Below, piece by piece: positions 7,663-17,403 of a DNA stretch of 64,000 bases (its first letter is position 1; each line of letters starts with the position of its first letter). Under the pieces are notes generated by a model. It was given only the letters and a program-made list of their open reading frames with translations, searched no databases and was not told the origin of the DNA. Made by a program: the position numbers and the translations under genes. The stretch is from Paraburkholderia caribensis (GTDB lineage: Bacteria; Pseudomonadota; Gammaproteobacteria; Burkholderiales; Burkholderiaceae): assembly GCF_002902945.1 (NCBI RefSeq), contig NZ_CP026103.1, forward strand, positions 992,001-1,056,000, read 5' to 3'.

Positions 7663-8676
7663 ATGGGCATGCTCAGCGATTTCCTGCTGCACCGGCGAGC
7701 ACCCTCGGATCCGGACAGAGAAACCAGGATCCGCGACGCAGTCGCACGCGTGCTCGCAATGAATCCACGACTGAAAAGCGCGCGTCGACACGAGGCGCGT
7801 CTTGCTCAATCGCTGAAGACGGCACTCAGCTACACGGACGATCTCGTCGCATCCTTGCCGCCGGTGCGCGATGCCAATGCCGAAGCGTGGTCGTTGGACC
7901 CGGTGATGCGTTCATTTTTCGCCACGCCTGGCGATCTGGCAGAAGCTTTTAGCCGCTCGGAAGCATTACGCGCGCTGTTCGAGCGCGACGCTGGATTGAC
8001 GGACGCGTATGCCGTCCTTGGCATGGCACTGACCGAGCGGCACATATTGGGCGTTGCGCTCGAGGGCGATTCGATCCGTCACGACGTGCCGCAAACTACA
8101 CTGTGTTTCAGTGATCATCGTGTCAGAATTTGCGGCAGTTCAGAGAAGGCGTTACGTACCGAAATCGGAAGCAGGCTGATCGATCAGCTGGCACTGGCTG
8201 GTTTCGAACGTCTTGCGGCAAACCGGCGCGATCTGGCAAATCAGTCGAGAGCCCTCGTCGACAAACGCATTGCCTTGCTCGAAAGCCGGGGTGCGGGCTT
8301 GCGTGACGTTGTCGGTGAACCTGCGATCACCGCGCCGGATGAACTGGCTCGGGTCCAGACAGAGATGGAGAACAACTCACGTGCGCTTGCGAAACTCAGA
8401 GTGCCGGAGCAATCGCTCGAACTCGAACTGGAGTGTGTTTGCAACGTGTTCCAGAATCCAGCCGATCATCTGCACATGAAGAGCAGGCACGTGAGGATCG
8501 ATTCAATGAATGTCGTACAAGCGCCGGATAGCAAGGCCGGGACGAATATCGAATTTCATTTCGCCCGCATTCCTGGCAAGCGGGCCACAATCCGGTCATT
8601 CGTGCTGGTCAGATTTCCGCGCCGTGAACTGTTACCCGGCGGGCTTGTCATCGATGCTGCGATGCAGGCCCTGTGA
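7663..8676 (+). CDS. Hypothetical protein
   Basis: A 337-residue protein with no family recognised. It is predicted soluble: no signal peptide and no long hydrophobic helix. The N-terminal third is helical and Arg-rich (MGMLSDFLLHRRAP onward). The centre is rich in Glu/Arg/Leu heptad-like stretches around residues 185-260 and may form a coiled coil. The C-terminal ~90 residues look beta-rich, ending IPGKRATIRSFVLVRFPRRELLPGG. GGAGAG precedes the ATG. An FNR-type promoter and terminator-like hairpin lie in its 360-bp upstream gap. It is convergent with the antiporter gene. Confidence 0.75.
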   Translation: MGMLSDFLLHRRAPSDPDRETRIRDAVARVLAMNPRLKSARRHEARLAQSLKTALSYTDDLVASLPPVRDANAEAWSLDPVMRSFFATPGDLAEAFSRSEALRALFERDAGLTDAYAVLGMALTERHILGVALEGDSIRHDVPQTTLCFSDHRVRICGSSEKALRTEIGSRLIDQLALAGFERLAANRRDLANQSRALVDKRIALLESRGAGLRDVVGEPAITAPDELARVQTEMENNSRALAKLRVPEQSLELELECVCNVFQNPADHLHMKSRHVRIDSMNVVQAPDSKAGTNIEFHFARIPGKRATIRSFVLVRFPRRELLPGGLVIDAAMQAL

Positions 8677-8776
8677 AAAGCCGTAGCGGTAGCGAGCCGA
8701 TCCGGGAATCGAAATCGCCCGGAACGAATGACCGCCGCCCGGGTGGCGCCCGGGAGGCTCGCTGTGACCGTGATCA

Positions 8777-8846
8777 TGTCGACACGTGCCTTGTACGGCT
8801 TGCCTGCGGCCGGTTAAACGCCATACTTGATGGTTTCGGCGTTCAT
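8777..8846 (-). pseudogene. arcA: 5' stub of arcA (arginine deiminase) downstream of arcD
   Basis: Sixteen bases after the antiporter stop a ribosome site (GGAGAAAC) and ATG (8844-8846) start the peptide MNAETIKYGV, which matches the first ten residues of arginine deiminase (compare [10 protein letters not shown] at 23587). A stop follows at 8814-8816. Decayed similarity to the next arcA residues (AGKxxKARV for EAGKLRKVMV) continues to about 8777. The rest of the gene is missing. The intergenic junction is nearly identical to the one in front of the intact arcA at 23590. Confidence 0.8.
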
Positions 8847-8862
8847 CGTGTTTCTCCGGTTA

Positions 8863-10344
8863 TCAAAGCGTGAGAAAACCCTTATAAAGTCCAAATGCCG
8901 CAATGAGTGCACCTGCCACGACCGCCGCGAAGACAAGCTTCTCGACGAGCGTGAATACGGGTTGCCCGGTCTCGCGCTTCGCCTTGGCAAAAAGCACGGC
9001 GCCTGGCGCATATAAAAGCGCTGACAACAACACGTACTTTAGTCCGCCGGCGTAGAGCAGCCACACGGCATAGATCACGGCGATGGCTGCAACCAGCAGG
9101 TCCTTGTTGCGCTGCGCGGGCTCCTGCTCATACGTATCACGGCGCCAGGCAACGAGCAACGCATAGGCTGCCGACCAGAAGTACGGCAACAGGATCATCG
9201 AGGTCGCCAGATAAATGAGCGAAAGATAGGTTCCTTTCGAAAAAAGCGTGATGAGCAGGAATGCCTGTGTCAGACCATTGGTGAGCCAAAGCGCGTTAGC
9301 TGGAACCTTCTTCGCATTCTCCTTGCGCACGAAGCTCGGCATCGTGTTGTCCCGCGCGGCCGAAAAGATGATCTCGGCGCACAGCAGAACCCATGAGAGG
9401 AGGGCGCCCAGCAGTGAAATCACGAGGCCGACGCTGATGAGAATGGCGCCCCAGTGGCCCACGACATGCTCGAGTACGCCAGCCATCGACGGGTTTTGCA
9501 GCGCGGCAAGCTCCGGCCGCGCCATGATTCCGAGCGACAACACGTTGACGAGCACCAGCACGAGCAGCACGCCGATGAATCCCATAATCGTTGCTTTGCC
9601 AACATCGGTCCGTTTCTCTGCGCGTGCGGAGAAGATGCTCGCGCCTTCGATACCGATGAAAACCCAGACTGTCACGAGCATCGAGCCTCGAACCTGGTTC
9701 GCCACGCCGCCGAGCTTTGGCGTATTCAGGCCGAAGAAGTCCGTGGTAAAAAAGTGTGCGTTGAACGCAAACGTGCAGATCACGATAAACAGAACGATCG
9801 GCACAATCTTCGCGACGGTCGTGATCATGTTCACGAACGCGGCTTCCTTGATGCCCTGCAGGACGAGGAAATGAACGCCCCACAGCAACACGGAGGCACA
9901 GGCGATCGCGACGGGTGTGTTGCCTTCGCCGAAGACGGGGAAGAAATATCCGAAAGTACCGAACAGCAGGACGAAGTAGCCTACGTTTCCGAGCCAGGCG
10001 CTGATCCAGTATCCCCATGCCGACGAGAAACCCATATAGTCGCCGAACCCCTGCTTTGCATAGATATAGACCCCACCGTCCAGATCGGGCTTGCGGTTCG
10101 CGAGCGTCTGGAACACGAACGCCAGCGTCAACATGCCTACGGCGGTGATCGCCCATCCGATCAGCACCGCTCCCGCTCCGGCACTGACAGCCATGTTTTG
10201 CGGCAATGAGAAGATGCCGCCACCGATCATCGATCCCACGACGAGAGCAGTCAGCGCGCCGAGATGCAACTTTGGAGCGACCGCGGACGTGGTTGACGGA
10301 CCTGTTTTCGAGTCGGATCTGGGTTGAGATACGGAATCTGACAT
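8863..10344 (-). CDS. arcD: Arginine:ornithine antiporter, APC superfamily (ArcD-like)
   Basis: A 493-residue inner-membrane transporter of the basic amino acid/polyamine antiporter (APA) branch of the APC superfamily. After a ~28-residue hydrophilic N-terminus, helix 1 carries LVVGSMIGGGIFSLPQNM, the substrate-site signature; about 12 hydrophobic segments follow and the length is usual. It exchanges external arginine for ornithine from the deiminase pathway (family knowledge). AGGAGAGG precedes the ATG. An FNR-type promoter with a TATGCT -10 lies 67 bp upstream. A stub of arcA follows directly, while the intact arcA-arcB-arcC genes are 12 kb away behind a stub of a second arcD. It is probably the only working arginine importer for that pathway in this window. 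Confidence 0.9.
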   Translation of the reverse strand: MSDSVSQPRSDSKTGPSTTSAVAPKLHLGALTALVVGSMIGGGIFSLPQNMAVSAGAGAVLIGWAITAVGMLTLAFVFQTLANRKPDLDGGVYIYAKQGFGDYMGFSSAWGYWISAWLGNVGYFVLLFGTFGYFFPVFGEGNTPVAIACASVLLWGVHFLVLQGIKEAAFVNMITTVAKIVPIVLFIVICTFAFNAHFFTTDFFGLNTPKLGGVANQVRGSMLVTVWVFIGIEGASIFSARAEKRTDVGKATIMGFIGVLLVLVLVNVLSLGIMARPELAALQNPSMAGVLEHVVGHWGAILISVGLVISLLGALLSWVLLCAEIIFSAARDNTMPSFVRKENAKKVPANALWLTNGLTQAFLLITLFSKGTYLSLIYLATSMILLPYFWSAAYALLVAWRRDTYEQEPAQRNKDLLVAAIAVIYAVWLLYAGGLKYVLLSALLYAPGAVLFAKAKRETGQPVFTLVEKLVFAAVVAGALIAAFGLYKGFLTL

Positions 10345-10410
10345 GTCACCTCTCCTTTACCTGTTAGAGTCCGGGCGACGATGCGACCGGACGGACTCAT
10401 CACGCGTATC

Positions 10411-10451
10411 AGCATAGAAACGCTCGAAGCTTCTCAGTTGACCTTCATCAA
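10411..10451 (-). promoter_or_regulatory. FNR/Anr-type promoter of arcD
   Basis: Box TTGAC-CTTC-ATCAA at 10438-10451. On the minus strand the -10 TATGCT (10411-10416) is 21 bp away, placing the start near 10404 and giving a ~60-nt leader to the ATG at 10344. Confidence 0.8.
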
Positions 10452-10532
10452 AGGAGGTTCCGTATTTCCGCACTCAGGCATCGCGGCGAAGAAACCAGCC
10501 AAAGTGAATCGCGAGACGTGGCTAAAGGTGCT

Positions 10533-11462
10533 TCAGTGGTTGAACCATCGATATTGAAGTGTCAGGGAGACCGACTTGTAGTTTCCTCCGGCCCTGACCA
10601 TGAACCCGTTTGACACGGCAAGTTTGGCAGACCAGTCGCGCCTGATCGGAAGCGAGAGCGTGAGACCGTAGCGTGCATTCTTTTGCGCGTCGTCGTTGAT
10701 GGCTCCGTTGACCGACGTCGCGCCGCCGGTGTAGAAGCCTGCGTCGGCGGCCAGCCACAAGCCGGGGCGAAACGTGTATCCGCCGTGCAGCTGGAGCACG
10801 CCGAGTGGTGCCTGGCTTCGTCGCCTGTTACCGAGAAACGATGTGTTGTCGGTGAAAAACCAGACGCCCGCCGTGGCTTCAGCGAACCAGTTTCCTAGCG
10901 GCTGCGAAACGCCTACCTCTGGTTTGAACGCCCACCGGTTGCTTCCGAGATTGACGAGATGCGCGGGTTCGTACTGCCCCGTTGGCGCGATGATCGTCAG
11001 GCTCGTGCCGACGACGGTGTCCGGTGTGCGACCCGCGAATTCTTCGGGTGTCAGCGCGGGACCACCCAGAAGATCGACCGAAAGCCTCAGACGGAGATCG
11101 CCGAGGCCCGCGCGATGAACCTGATTCGGTGCGTCGAACACGTTACCGGAGATGGAACCGCTGATAAACGGAGCGAGCAGGCCAACGGAGGCCGCATGAC
11201 CGGCAAGGTTGAATACGTGCACGTATCCAATGGATGCTGAATTGATTCTTGCGTGGACATCACTGATGGGAAGTGATGGATCGACCAGAACCTGACCACC
11301 CAGCCACGCATACGTGAGCCCGATAAAGTTCGTGCCAACAGGTGCGGGCGAATACGCGCGCGGCTCAAGCTCTTGAGTCGATCCCTTCATGACGGTCAAA
11401 TAGAGGCACGCACCGACAAGCGCTGCGCGCCAGTTGCACGTGGCAGGAAATGGTGCCTCCAT
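10533..11462 (-). CDS. MetA-pathway/phenol-degradation-like outer-membrane protein
   Basis: A 309-residue exported protein of the Phenol_MetA_deg family, beta-rich proteins thought to form outer-membrane barrels. After a hydrophobic N-terminal segment (WRAALVGACLYLTV) the sequence shows alternating amphipathic strands and family-like patches: TYAWLGGQVLVDPSLPI, GLGDLRLRLSVDLLG, APTGQYEP and RWAFKPEVGVSQP, and it ends in an aromatic strand (SLTLQYRWFNH) typical of barrels. The start at 11462 is chosen because the signal segment follows it; the frame stays open to 11726 but that part crosses an FNR box. Substrate is unknown. Confidence 0.8.
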   Translation of the reverse strand: MEAPFPATCNWRAALVGACLYLTVMKGSTQELEPRAYSPAPVGTNFIGLTYAWLGGQVLVDPSLPISDVHARINSASIGYVHVFNLAGHAASVGLLAPFISGSISGNVFDAPNQVHRAGLGDLRLRLSVDLLGGPALTPEEFAGRTPDTVVGTSLTIIAPTGQYEPAHLVNLGSNRWAFKPEVGVSQPLGNWFAEATAGVWFFTDNTSFLGNRRRSQAPLGVLQLHGGYTFRPGLWLAADAGFYTGGATSVNGAINDDAQKNARYGLTLSLPIRRDWSAKLAVSNGFMVRAGGNYKSVSLTLQYRWFNH

Positions 11463-11615
11463 AGCGGGTCCTGAGCGTGACTGCGCCGGGAAGCGACGCT
11501 CAGCTGACGTCGTCGACCCAGGGTAAGTGCAGTTCGATACCGGCAGCATTGATTCGATGCTGAGTCCATCACGAGGAAATCCGCGCCCATGGTGCGTCTT
11601 GGGGCCTTCGAAGCG

Positions 11616-11656
11616 TTGACCTTGATCAACTTGCCGGGTTGTTGCCCGGGTATCGT
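11616..11656 (+). promoter_or_regulatory. FNR/Anr-type promoter of the DUF2252 operon
   Basis: Box TTGAC-CTTG-ATCAA at 11616-11629, then TATCGT (11651-11656) exactly 21 bp downstream. The start would fall near 11663, giving a ~40-nt leader to the DUF2252 ATG. The box also lies 154 bp before the divergent outer-membrane gene, but no good minus-strand -10 is visible. Confidence 0.75.
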
Positions 11657-11702
11657 GAATCTCATACGGAAGTGGCGACGTTTGATTCCGTTCAGGAGCG
11701 AC

Positions 11703-13127
11703 ATGATGGACAAGGCCGTTTCGCACAAGGCAGCGCGTGATGCGGACGCGACGCGCGTTTCATATCGGACCCCCGATGAGAGGGCGGCGCAAGGGCGGTT
11801 GGTGCGTGATGCAGTGCCAAGATCGTCGCAAGCAGGGTGGAAGGCACCTGAACGACGCCAGGACCCGCTGGAGCTTCTCGATTTGTCCAACAAAGGTCGA
11901 TTGCCGAGCCTGGTGCCGATTCGCTTCGGACGAATGTCTGCCTGTCCGTTCGCTTTTTACCGTGGGGCCGCCATTGTGATGGCTGCCGACCTCGCTGGAA
12001 CGCCCACGAGCGGATTGCGCGTGCAGGCGTGTGGTGACGCTCACCTGATGAACTTCGGTGGCTTCGCGACGCCTGAGCGCAATGTGATCTTCGATATCAA
12101 CGACCTCGACGAAACGCTTCCGGCGCCGTTCGAATGGGATCTGAAACGCCTCGCAACGAGCGTCGTGATCGCGGGGCAGCACCTGGAATTGCCATATAGC
12201 GATGCGACCCGCGCGGCAACGGATCTCGTGCGCGAATACCGTGAGCGCATGCATGACTATTCGTCCATGCGCGCGCTGGACGTCTGGTACGACAAAATCG
12301 ATCTTCAGAAGTATCAGGACCGCAGTGGCGATCCCGCTGTCATTGAAGCAGTCCGCAAGCGCATCGCGCAGCGGCTCGAAGTGGAGCGCGGCAAGACCGT
12401 TCCTGATCATTTATATCCAAAGCTGGTTTCGGAAGAAGGCGGGCGACCCCATATCAAGGACGAGCCGCCGCTGATCTTCCATCCGACTGAAGACGTGGCG
12501 CCAGGCCTTCATTCGGGTTACTCGGACGCAATCGCTTCATATCGCAAGAGCCTTGCTGAGCACGTGCGCGTGCTGTTCGACAGATATGAGTTCGTCGACC
12601 TTGCGTTGAAGGTGGTCGGCGTCGGCAGTGTCGGCACGGTGTGCGGCGTCGGCCTGTTCATGGCATCTGACAACGACCCACTCTTCCTGCAGGTTAAGGA
12701 GGCACGGAAGTCGGTGCTCGAACCGTATGCGGGAAAAAGCCTGCATGCGAATCAGGGGGAGCGGATCATCGCAGGCCAGCGCATCATGCAGGCGGCCAGC
12801 GATGTATTTCTCGGCTGGAGCCGCGGATCAGGTGGCCGGGACTTCTACATCCGCCAACTGCGCGATATGAAGATGTCGGTGGTCATCGAATCGCTGGATG
12901 TGGGGCTGCTCAGGCAATACGCGCGCATGTGTGCGCATGCGCTCGCGCGCGCACACGCGCGTTCTGGCGATGCTGCAGTGATCGCCGGTTATATGGGATC
13001 GGGTCAAACGTTCGATGACGCGATCACCGAATTTGCGACCGATTATGCCTCTCAAAACCGGCGTGACTATCGCGCGTTCATTCAGGCCATTCGCGAAGGC
13101 CGGATCCAGGCGACCGCAATAGAGTAG
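11703..13127 (+). CDS. DUF2252 family protein
   Basis: A 474-residue cytoplasmic protein of the DUF2252 family, which has a kinase-like fold and no established activity. Family landmarks are visible: RMSACPFAFYRGAA, CGDAHLMNFGGFATPER, the FDINDLDETLPAPFEWDLKRLA block and VGVGSVGTVC near the middle. The HLMNFG and DINDFDE-type motifs resemble the catalytic and metal-binding loops of aminoglycoside phosphotransferases. The start is put at 11703 because AGGAG lies just ahead and because the upstream in-frame codons cover the FNR-type promoter. It heads a tight six-gene plus-strand run. Confidence 0.88.
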   Translation: MMDKAVSHKAARDADATRVSYRTPDERAAQGRLVRDAVPRSSQAGWKAPERRQDPLELLDLSNKGRLPSLVPIRFGRMSACPFAFYRGAAIVMAADLAGTPTSGLRVQACGDAHLMNFGGFATPERNVIFDINDLDETLPAPFEWDLKRLATSVVIAGQHLELPYSDATRAATDLVREYRERMHDYSSMRALDVWYDKIDLQKYQDRSGDPAVIEAVRKRIAQRLEVERGKTVPDHLYPKLVSEEGGRPHIKDEPPLIFHPTEDVAPGLHSGYSDAIASYRKSLAEHVRVLFDRYEFVDLALKVVGVGSVGTVCGVGLFMASDNDPLFLQVKEARKSVLEPYAGKSLHANQGERIIAGQRIMQAASDVFLGWSRGSGGRDFYIRQLRDMKMSVVIESLDVGLLRQYARMCAHALARAHARSGDAAVIAGYMGSGQTFDDAITEFATDYASQNRRDYRAFIQAIREGRIQATAIE

Positions 13128-13207
13128 CGGTGCCCCAACATCGTGGCACGGAGACACGCATCCTTCGTCGAATCGTGGTGCGGAAGCTGGATTGGTGGAG
13201 GCATTTC

Positions 13208-13939
13208 ATGTGGACGTTTTCTTCTGCGATTCACACGGCCATAGCGAGATCGCTACTGTGCCTGGCTATTGTCGTTCCGCTCGAAGGATTGACGCAGCCC
13301 GCTCGTTCTGTTGCACCGGCCGACCTGACGACGCCTGCTGAGCGTGCCGGATTCTGTACGAAAATGCGCGACGCGCAGACCCATGCGGAACGCCAGGCAA
13401 TCGCACAACAATGGCACGATCTGCTGGTTTCGCGTGCGAAAGAGCGGGGCGTCGACTTATCCGGCTACATGGGTAGTCATCACTCGATGATGGGCTATGA
13501 CGACGGCATGCCAATGGGCATGGCGATGGGCTCGGCATGTGCCCATATGGGAATGGATACGCCGCTTTCCTCCGAAACGGGAGAGCCGGCCGTCGCTCGC
13601 AGTCTGGGTATCGCGTATATAACGGGTGGCGTGGGCGCCGAGGAAGCAGCCGCGATGCGTGCGCTAGCGTCCCACTACAGCTTGCGTGCGCGCTTCACCG
13701 CGAATGGCGGCGAATTCGTCTCCGATGTGGACGTGCGCATATTGACCAGCGATGGCCGTTTGATCTTCACGGCCGTTTCGGATGGTCCATATCTGTACGC
13801 GCGAGTTCCACCGGGACGATACCGGCTCGTCGCAAAGCTGGACGGACTCGAGCGCTCCCGCAGTGTCGATATTCCCACTCGCGGCGGCATCACCGTGTTA
13901 CTGACGTGGCCCCGCATGCGAACCGCTACGGGCGGTTAA
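13208..13939 (+). CDS. Secreted Met/His-rich protein with carboxypeptidase-regulatory-like domain
   Basis: A 243-residue exported protein. A signal peptide covers about residues 1-32. A helical segment resembling metal-responsive periplasmic proteins follows (AERAGFCTKMRDAQTHAERQ), then a Met/His/Gly-rich stretch (about 90-120, with MGSHHSMMGYDDGMPMGMAM) likely to bind copper or a similar metal. The last ~100 residues form a small beta-sandwich of the kind that begins GIAYITGGVG and contains SDVDVRI and PPGRYRL. That domain is shared with the protein at 38828-39289. GGAGG precedes the ATG at 13208. It is 80 nt after the DUF2252 gene and probably cotranscribed. Function is unknown. Confidence 0.78.
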   Translation: MWTFSSAIHTAIARSLLCLAIVVPLEGLTQPARSVAPADLTTPAERAGFCTKMRDAQTHAERQAIAQQWHDLLVSRAKERGVDLSGYMGSHHSMMGYDDGMPMGMAMGSACAHMGMDTPLSSETGEPAVARSLGIAYITGGVGAEEAAAMRALASHYSLRARFTANGGEFVSDVDVRILTSDGRLIFTAVSDGPYLYARVPPGRYRLVAKLDGLERSRSVDIPTRGGITVLLTWPRMRTATGG

Positions 13940-14017
13940 GGCATCGTTTGATACGGGCTCGAAACGGGCTGGCCGGCACGATTGAATGCCGCATGGAACG
14001 CCCGGAAGGAGGGTTAC

Positions 14018-15808
14018 ATGGATAACCAACAGGTCTCCGGCATCCCTACGGGAATCGAGACACCCGCTACCGGCTGGCGCGCGATATTTCCGCCGGCACA
14101 GTGGCTATACCACTACCAATGGCGCTGGCTTTCCTCCGATGCGGTTGCCGGTGTGACGCTCGCTGCCTACGGCATACCCGTGTCGCTGGCCTATGCAACG
14201 CTGGCGGGGTTGCCCCCGCAATACGGCATCTACTGCTACCTGGCTGGCGGTCTGTTCTACGCGGTATTCGGATCGTCGCGGCAACTGGCCATCGGTCCCA
14301 CGTCCGCGATCTCCATGCTCATCGGTGTGACCGTCGCGGACATGGCAGGCGGGGACCCTGCGAGATTCGCGTCCATTGCGGCCCTGACTGCGGTGATGAT
14401 CGCGGTGATGTGCGTGGTCGCATGGATTCTTCGACTGAGTTCTCTCGTGAACTTCATCAGCGAGACGATACTGCTCGGCTTCAAAGCGGGCGCGGCGCTG
14501 ACTATTGCGTTGACGCAATTGCCCAAGCTCTTCGGTATCAAGGGAGGCGGCGAGCAGTTCTTCGAGCGTGTCACGGTTCTCGTCGGACAGCTTCCCAATA
14601 CGCAACTGGTCGTACTGGCCTTCGGTATCGGTGCGCTCGCTCTTCTGCTATTGGGTGAAAAGTTTCTTCCCGGCCGGCCTGTTGCTTTGCTTGTCGTGCT
14701 GCTATCGATCGTATTGCTGACGGTGACGCCGCTCCGTGAGATGGGTTTCAAGGTGGTCGGTACATTGCCTCGCGGTTTGCCGGAGTTTCATCTTCCAGCA
14801 CTGCGCGTGCGCGACGTCGACGGCATCATCCCGCTGGCCTTCGCATGCCTGTTGCTGTCATATGTCGAGAGCGTTTCCGCCGCGCGGGCTATTGCACATA
14901 AGAACGGCTACGAGATCGATCCGCGTCAGGAACTGCTGGGGTTGGGTGCGGCCAATCTCGCGGTCGGGTTATTCCATGGCTATCCGGTAGCCGGTGGTCT
15001 GTCGCAATCTTCCGTCAACGATAAGGCGGGCGCGAAGACACCGCTTTCGCTCGTGTTCGCTTCAGTCGCAATCGGTTTGTGCTTGCTGTTCTTGACGGGG
15101 CTGCTCACCAATCTGCCCAATGTGGTACTTGCCGCAATCGTGCTCGTGGCGGTCAAGGGACTGGTGGACATCCGCGAGTTGGGTCATGTATGGCGTGTGA
15201 GCCGCTATGAGTTTCTCGTGTCGATGGTCGCATTCGTCGCAGTGCTGCAGTTTGGCATCCTGAAGGGTGTGATATTCGCGGTTCTCGCCTCGATGCTGCT
15301 GCTCATCCGCCGCGCTGCCCATCCTCACGTAGCGATGCTGGGACGCATTCCAGGCACACAACTCTATTCGGATGTCGAACGTCACCCCGATAACGAGAGC
15401 GTGCCGGGGGTCTTGATGTTTCGTGTGGAGGCATCGCTGCTTTACTTCAACACCGAACATGTCCTGGCGACGGTATGGAAGAACATCCGTTCGAGCGCGA
15501 GTCCTGTCAAGCTGGTCATCTGCGACCTGTCCAGTTCTCCTGCCGTCGACATTGCGGGCGCGCGGATGCTGGCGGCACTGCAAGCGGATCTCGCGAAAGC
15601 AGGCATGCGTCTGCGGATCGTGTCGGCGCACGCGGATGCGCGCGACATTTTGCGCGCTGAGGGACTCGAGGAGCGGGTAGGTCATCTTGGGCGGCGCATG
15701 ACTGTGAGCGACGTAGTCGAAGCGTTCGTGCGAGGCACCGACCCATCAGTCGTTGCGGTGAAGGACGAAGGAAAAGGGACGTTTCTGGACGCCACCAGGC
15801 TCGCATGA
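14018..15808 (+). CDS. SulP-family anion transporter with STAS domain
   Basis: A 596-residue inner-membrane transporter of the SulP (SLC26) family, which moves sulfate, bicarbonate or dicarboxylates by proton or sodium symport. The N-terminal membrane domain has about 12-14 helices with the family signatures AYGIPVSLAYATLAGLPPQYGIY and the GSSRQLAIGPTSAISML loop. A C-terminal STAS domain (about residues 450-570) carries the CDLSSSPAVDIAGARML loop, with the conserved DxSSSPxVD. The start at 14018 follows AAGGAGGG. It lies in the DUF2252 run; STAS domains often connect transport to nucleotide or regulator binding. The transported anion cannot be determined. Confidence 0.9.
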   Translation: MDNQQVSGIPTGIETPATGWRAIFPPAQWLYHYQWRWLSSDAVAGVTLAAYGIPVSLAYATLAGLPPQYGIYCYLAGGLFYAVFGSSRQLAIGPTSAISMLIGVTVADMAGGDPARFASIAALTAVMIAVMCVVAWILRLSSLVNFISETILLGFKAGAALTIALTQLPKLFGIKGGGEQFFERVTVLVGQLPNTQLVVLAFGIGALALLLLGEKFLPGRPVALLVVLLSIVLLTVTPLREMGFKVVGTLPRGLPEFHLPALRVRDVDGIIPLAFACLLLSYVESVSAARAIAHKNGYEIDPRQELLGLGAANLAVGLFHGYPVAGGLSQSSVNDKAGAKTPLSLVFASVAIGLCLLFLTGLLTNLPNVVLAAIVLVAVKGLVDIRELGHVWRVSRYEFLVSMVAFVAVLQFGILKGVIFAVLASMLLLIRRAAHPHVAMLGRIPGTQLYSDVERHPDNESVPGVLMFRVEASLLYFNTEHVLATVWKNIRSSASPVKLVICDLSSSPAVDIAGARMLAALQADLAKAGMRLRIVSAHADARDILRAEGLEERVGHLGRRMTVSDVVEAFVRGTDPSVVAVKDEGKGTFLDATRLA

Positions 15809-15873
15809 ACCTTGGAGCGAGCGTGCATTGGGGCTCGATGTGCCCGTGTCGCAACTGGACAGGGAGATTTGGC

Positions 15874-17325
15874 ATGGCCTGGAACCGACGATACAGCGTG
15901 ATCAGCTATGTTCGCTCCTCGCTGTGGATCGTGCCCATTCTTGCGGTGATTGCCGGCATTGCGTTGAAGCGCATTGCCGAGTATGTGGGTACTTGGCTGG
16001 CTACCTACCATGCATATGATCTCCAGAGCGGATTCCTTGCCGTCAATGCCGACGAGGCCCATTCGATTCTCGACCGGATATTCACGCTGAACCTCTCCTG
16101 TCTGGTATTCAGTTTCGGTTCTTTGCTCGTCGCCATTCAGGTGGCAGGTGGACAATACACGCCACGCATCATTGCCACGACGCTGCTGCGCGATAACGTC
16201 ATCCGGTGGATCGTAGGACTCTTTGTTTTTTCGCTTCTGTGGACGCACAGGACAATGGCGGAGCTAGGCCAGTCCGTGATTGTGCCGCAACTGCAGGTGT
16301 TTCTTGCCACGGTTATCGGACTTGCCTCGCTGGTCGCATTCATACTGCTGATCGATTACTCGGCGCGGTTGCTGCGCCCGGTCAGCCTGATAGGGCGCGT
16401 GGCCGATCAAGGCTTCGCGGTCATCCGTCACATTTATCCGTGCACACTCGATGAAGACGGGCGCCAGGGAGTTCCAGCGACACAGGCCTTCGGGCATACC
16501 CCGATACCAGCGTGGGCCTCGGCAGCAGATGGCGATCGTGCGTTGAAGGACGGTGTGCAGGGTCGGCGAATGATCCCTTACCGGGGACACTCCGGGGTCG
16601 TCCTTGCGGCGAATCTGCGCGGGCTGGCTCGGGAGGCCGAGCGTCTCGATTGCCTCATTGAGTTCGCAGTTCAGGTTGGCGATTTCATCGCAACGGACGA
16701 ACCGCTGTTTTATCTGCACGTTGGGAGCGTCGCGATCGGCGAAACCGACGAGCGCAGGTTACAGAGCCTCGTTGCCCTCGGTACGGAAAGAACCATGGAG
16801 CAGGATCCAATGTTCGCGTTTAGGATCGAGGTCGATATCGCACTGAAAGCTTTATCTCCCGCTATCAACGATCCTACGACAGCCGTGCTGGCTATCGATC
16901 AGTTGCACAGGCTGCTGCGCGTGGTCGGCAAACGATCGCTTGCCGATCGACCGGTAAGGGACGGCCGAGGTGAGGCTCGCGTGCTCTTTCGCACCCCCCA
17001 ATGGCGCGACTACGTGCACATCAGTATCAGGGAAATACGGCAATGCGGCGCCGGCAGCATGCAAATCGACAGACGTTTGCGCGCAATGATCGAAAACCTG
17101 ATGAAAACGCTGACGGTGTCGCGCCATGAGGCGTTGCGCCGTGAACTGGAGCTGCTAGATGCCGCGATCATGCGAGAGCACATGTTCGAGGAGGACAGGG
17201 CGCTAGCAAGGATTCCCGACACCCAAGGGCTGGGGGGTGCATCGGAATGCGTCACTCCGATGACATCGGCAATCGACATCGAACAGAAGCAAATGACAGA
17301 CGCCAGCCAGGGGCAGGTTCCGTAA
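15874..17325 (+). CDS. DUF2254 family membrane protein
   Basis: A 483-residue protein of the DUF2254 family of predicted membrane proteins with unknown function. The N-terminal ~190 residues hold four hydrophobic helices (around 15-40, 75-105, 120-140, 150-180) with the family-like VAIQVAGGQYTPRIIATTLLRD segment between them. The rest is soluble and includes SPAINDPTTAVLAIDQLHRLL, another family landmark, and a helical end. The start is placed at 15874 after AGGGAG; an in-frame reading from 15805 overlaps the SulP stop and lacks a ribosome site. It follows the SulP gene by 65 nt. It may be a channel-like partner, but this is speculation. Confidence 0.85.
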   Translation: MAWNRRYSVISYVRSSLWIVPILAVIAGIALKRIAEYVGTWLATYHAYDLQSGFLAVNADEAHSILDRIFTLNLSCLVFSFGSLLVAIQVAGGQYTPRIIATTLLRDNVIRWIVGLFVFSLLWTHRTMAELGQSVIVPQLQVFLATVIGLASLVAFILLIDYSARLLRPVSLIGRVADQGFAVIRHIYPCTLDEDGRQGVPATQAFGHTPIPAWASAADGDRALKDGVQGRRMIPYRGHSGVVLAANLRGLAREAERLDCLIEFAVQVGDFIATDEPLFYLHVGSVAIGETDERRLQSLVALGTERTMEQDPMFAFRIEVDIALKALSPAINDPTTAVLAIDQLHRLLRVVGKRSLADRPVRDGRGEARVLFRTPQWRDYVHISIREIRQCGAGSMQIDRRLRAMIENLMKTLTVSRHEALRRELELLDAAIMREHMFEEDRALARIPDTQGLGGASECVTPMTSAIDIEQKQMTDASQGQVP

Positions 17326-17403
17326 GCATGCGGGCTAACGTACAGCATGATCTCCTCGCCCCGTGCGAGGCCACCCCTGATCTTTTAACCGGGAGAACAT
17401 TTT

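Noticed and set aside
8731..8756. GC-rich inverted repeat (CCCGGG arms) between 7663-8676 and the arcA stub
   Set aside because: Arms are short and no T-run follows, so it is not supported as a terminator.
11463..11726. Upstream extension of the outer-membrane protein frame and the matching extension of DUF2252 (11589-11702)
   Set aside because: Both cross the 11616 promoter, and good starts lie downstream (signal segment for one, AGGAG for the other).
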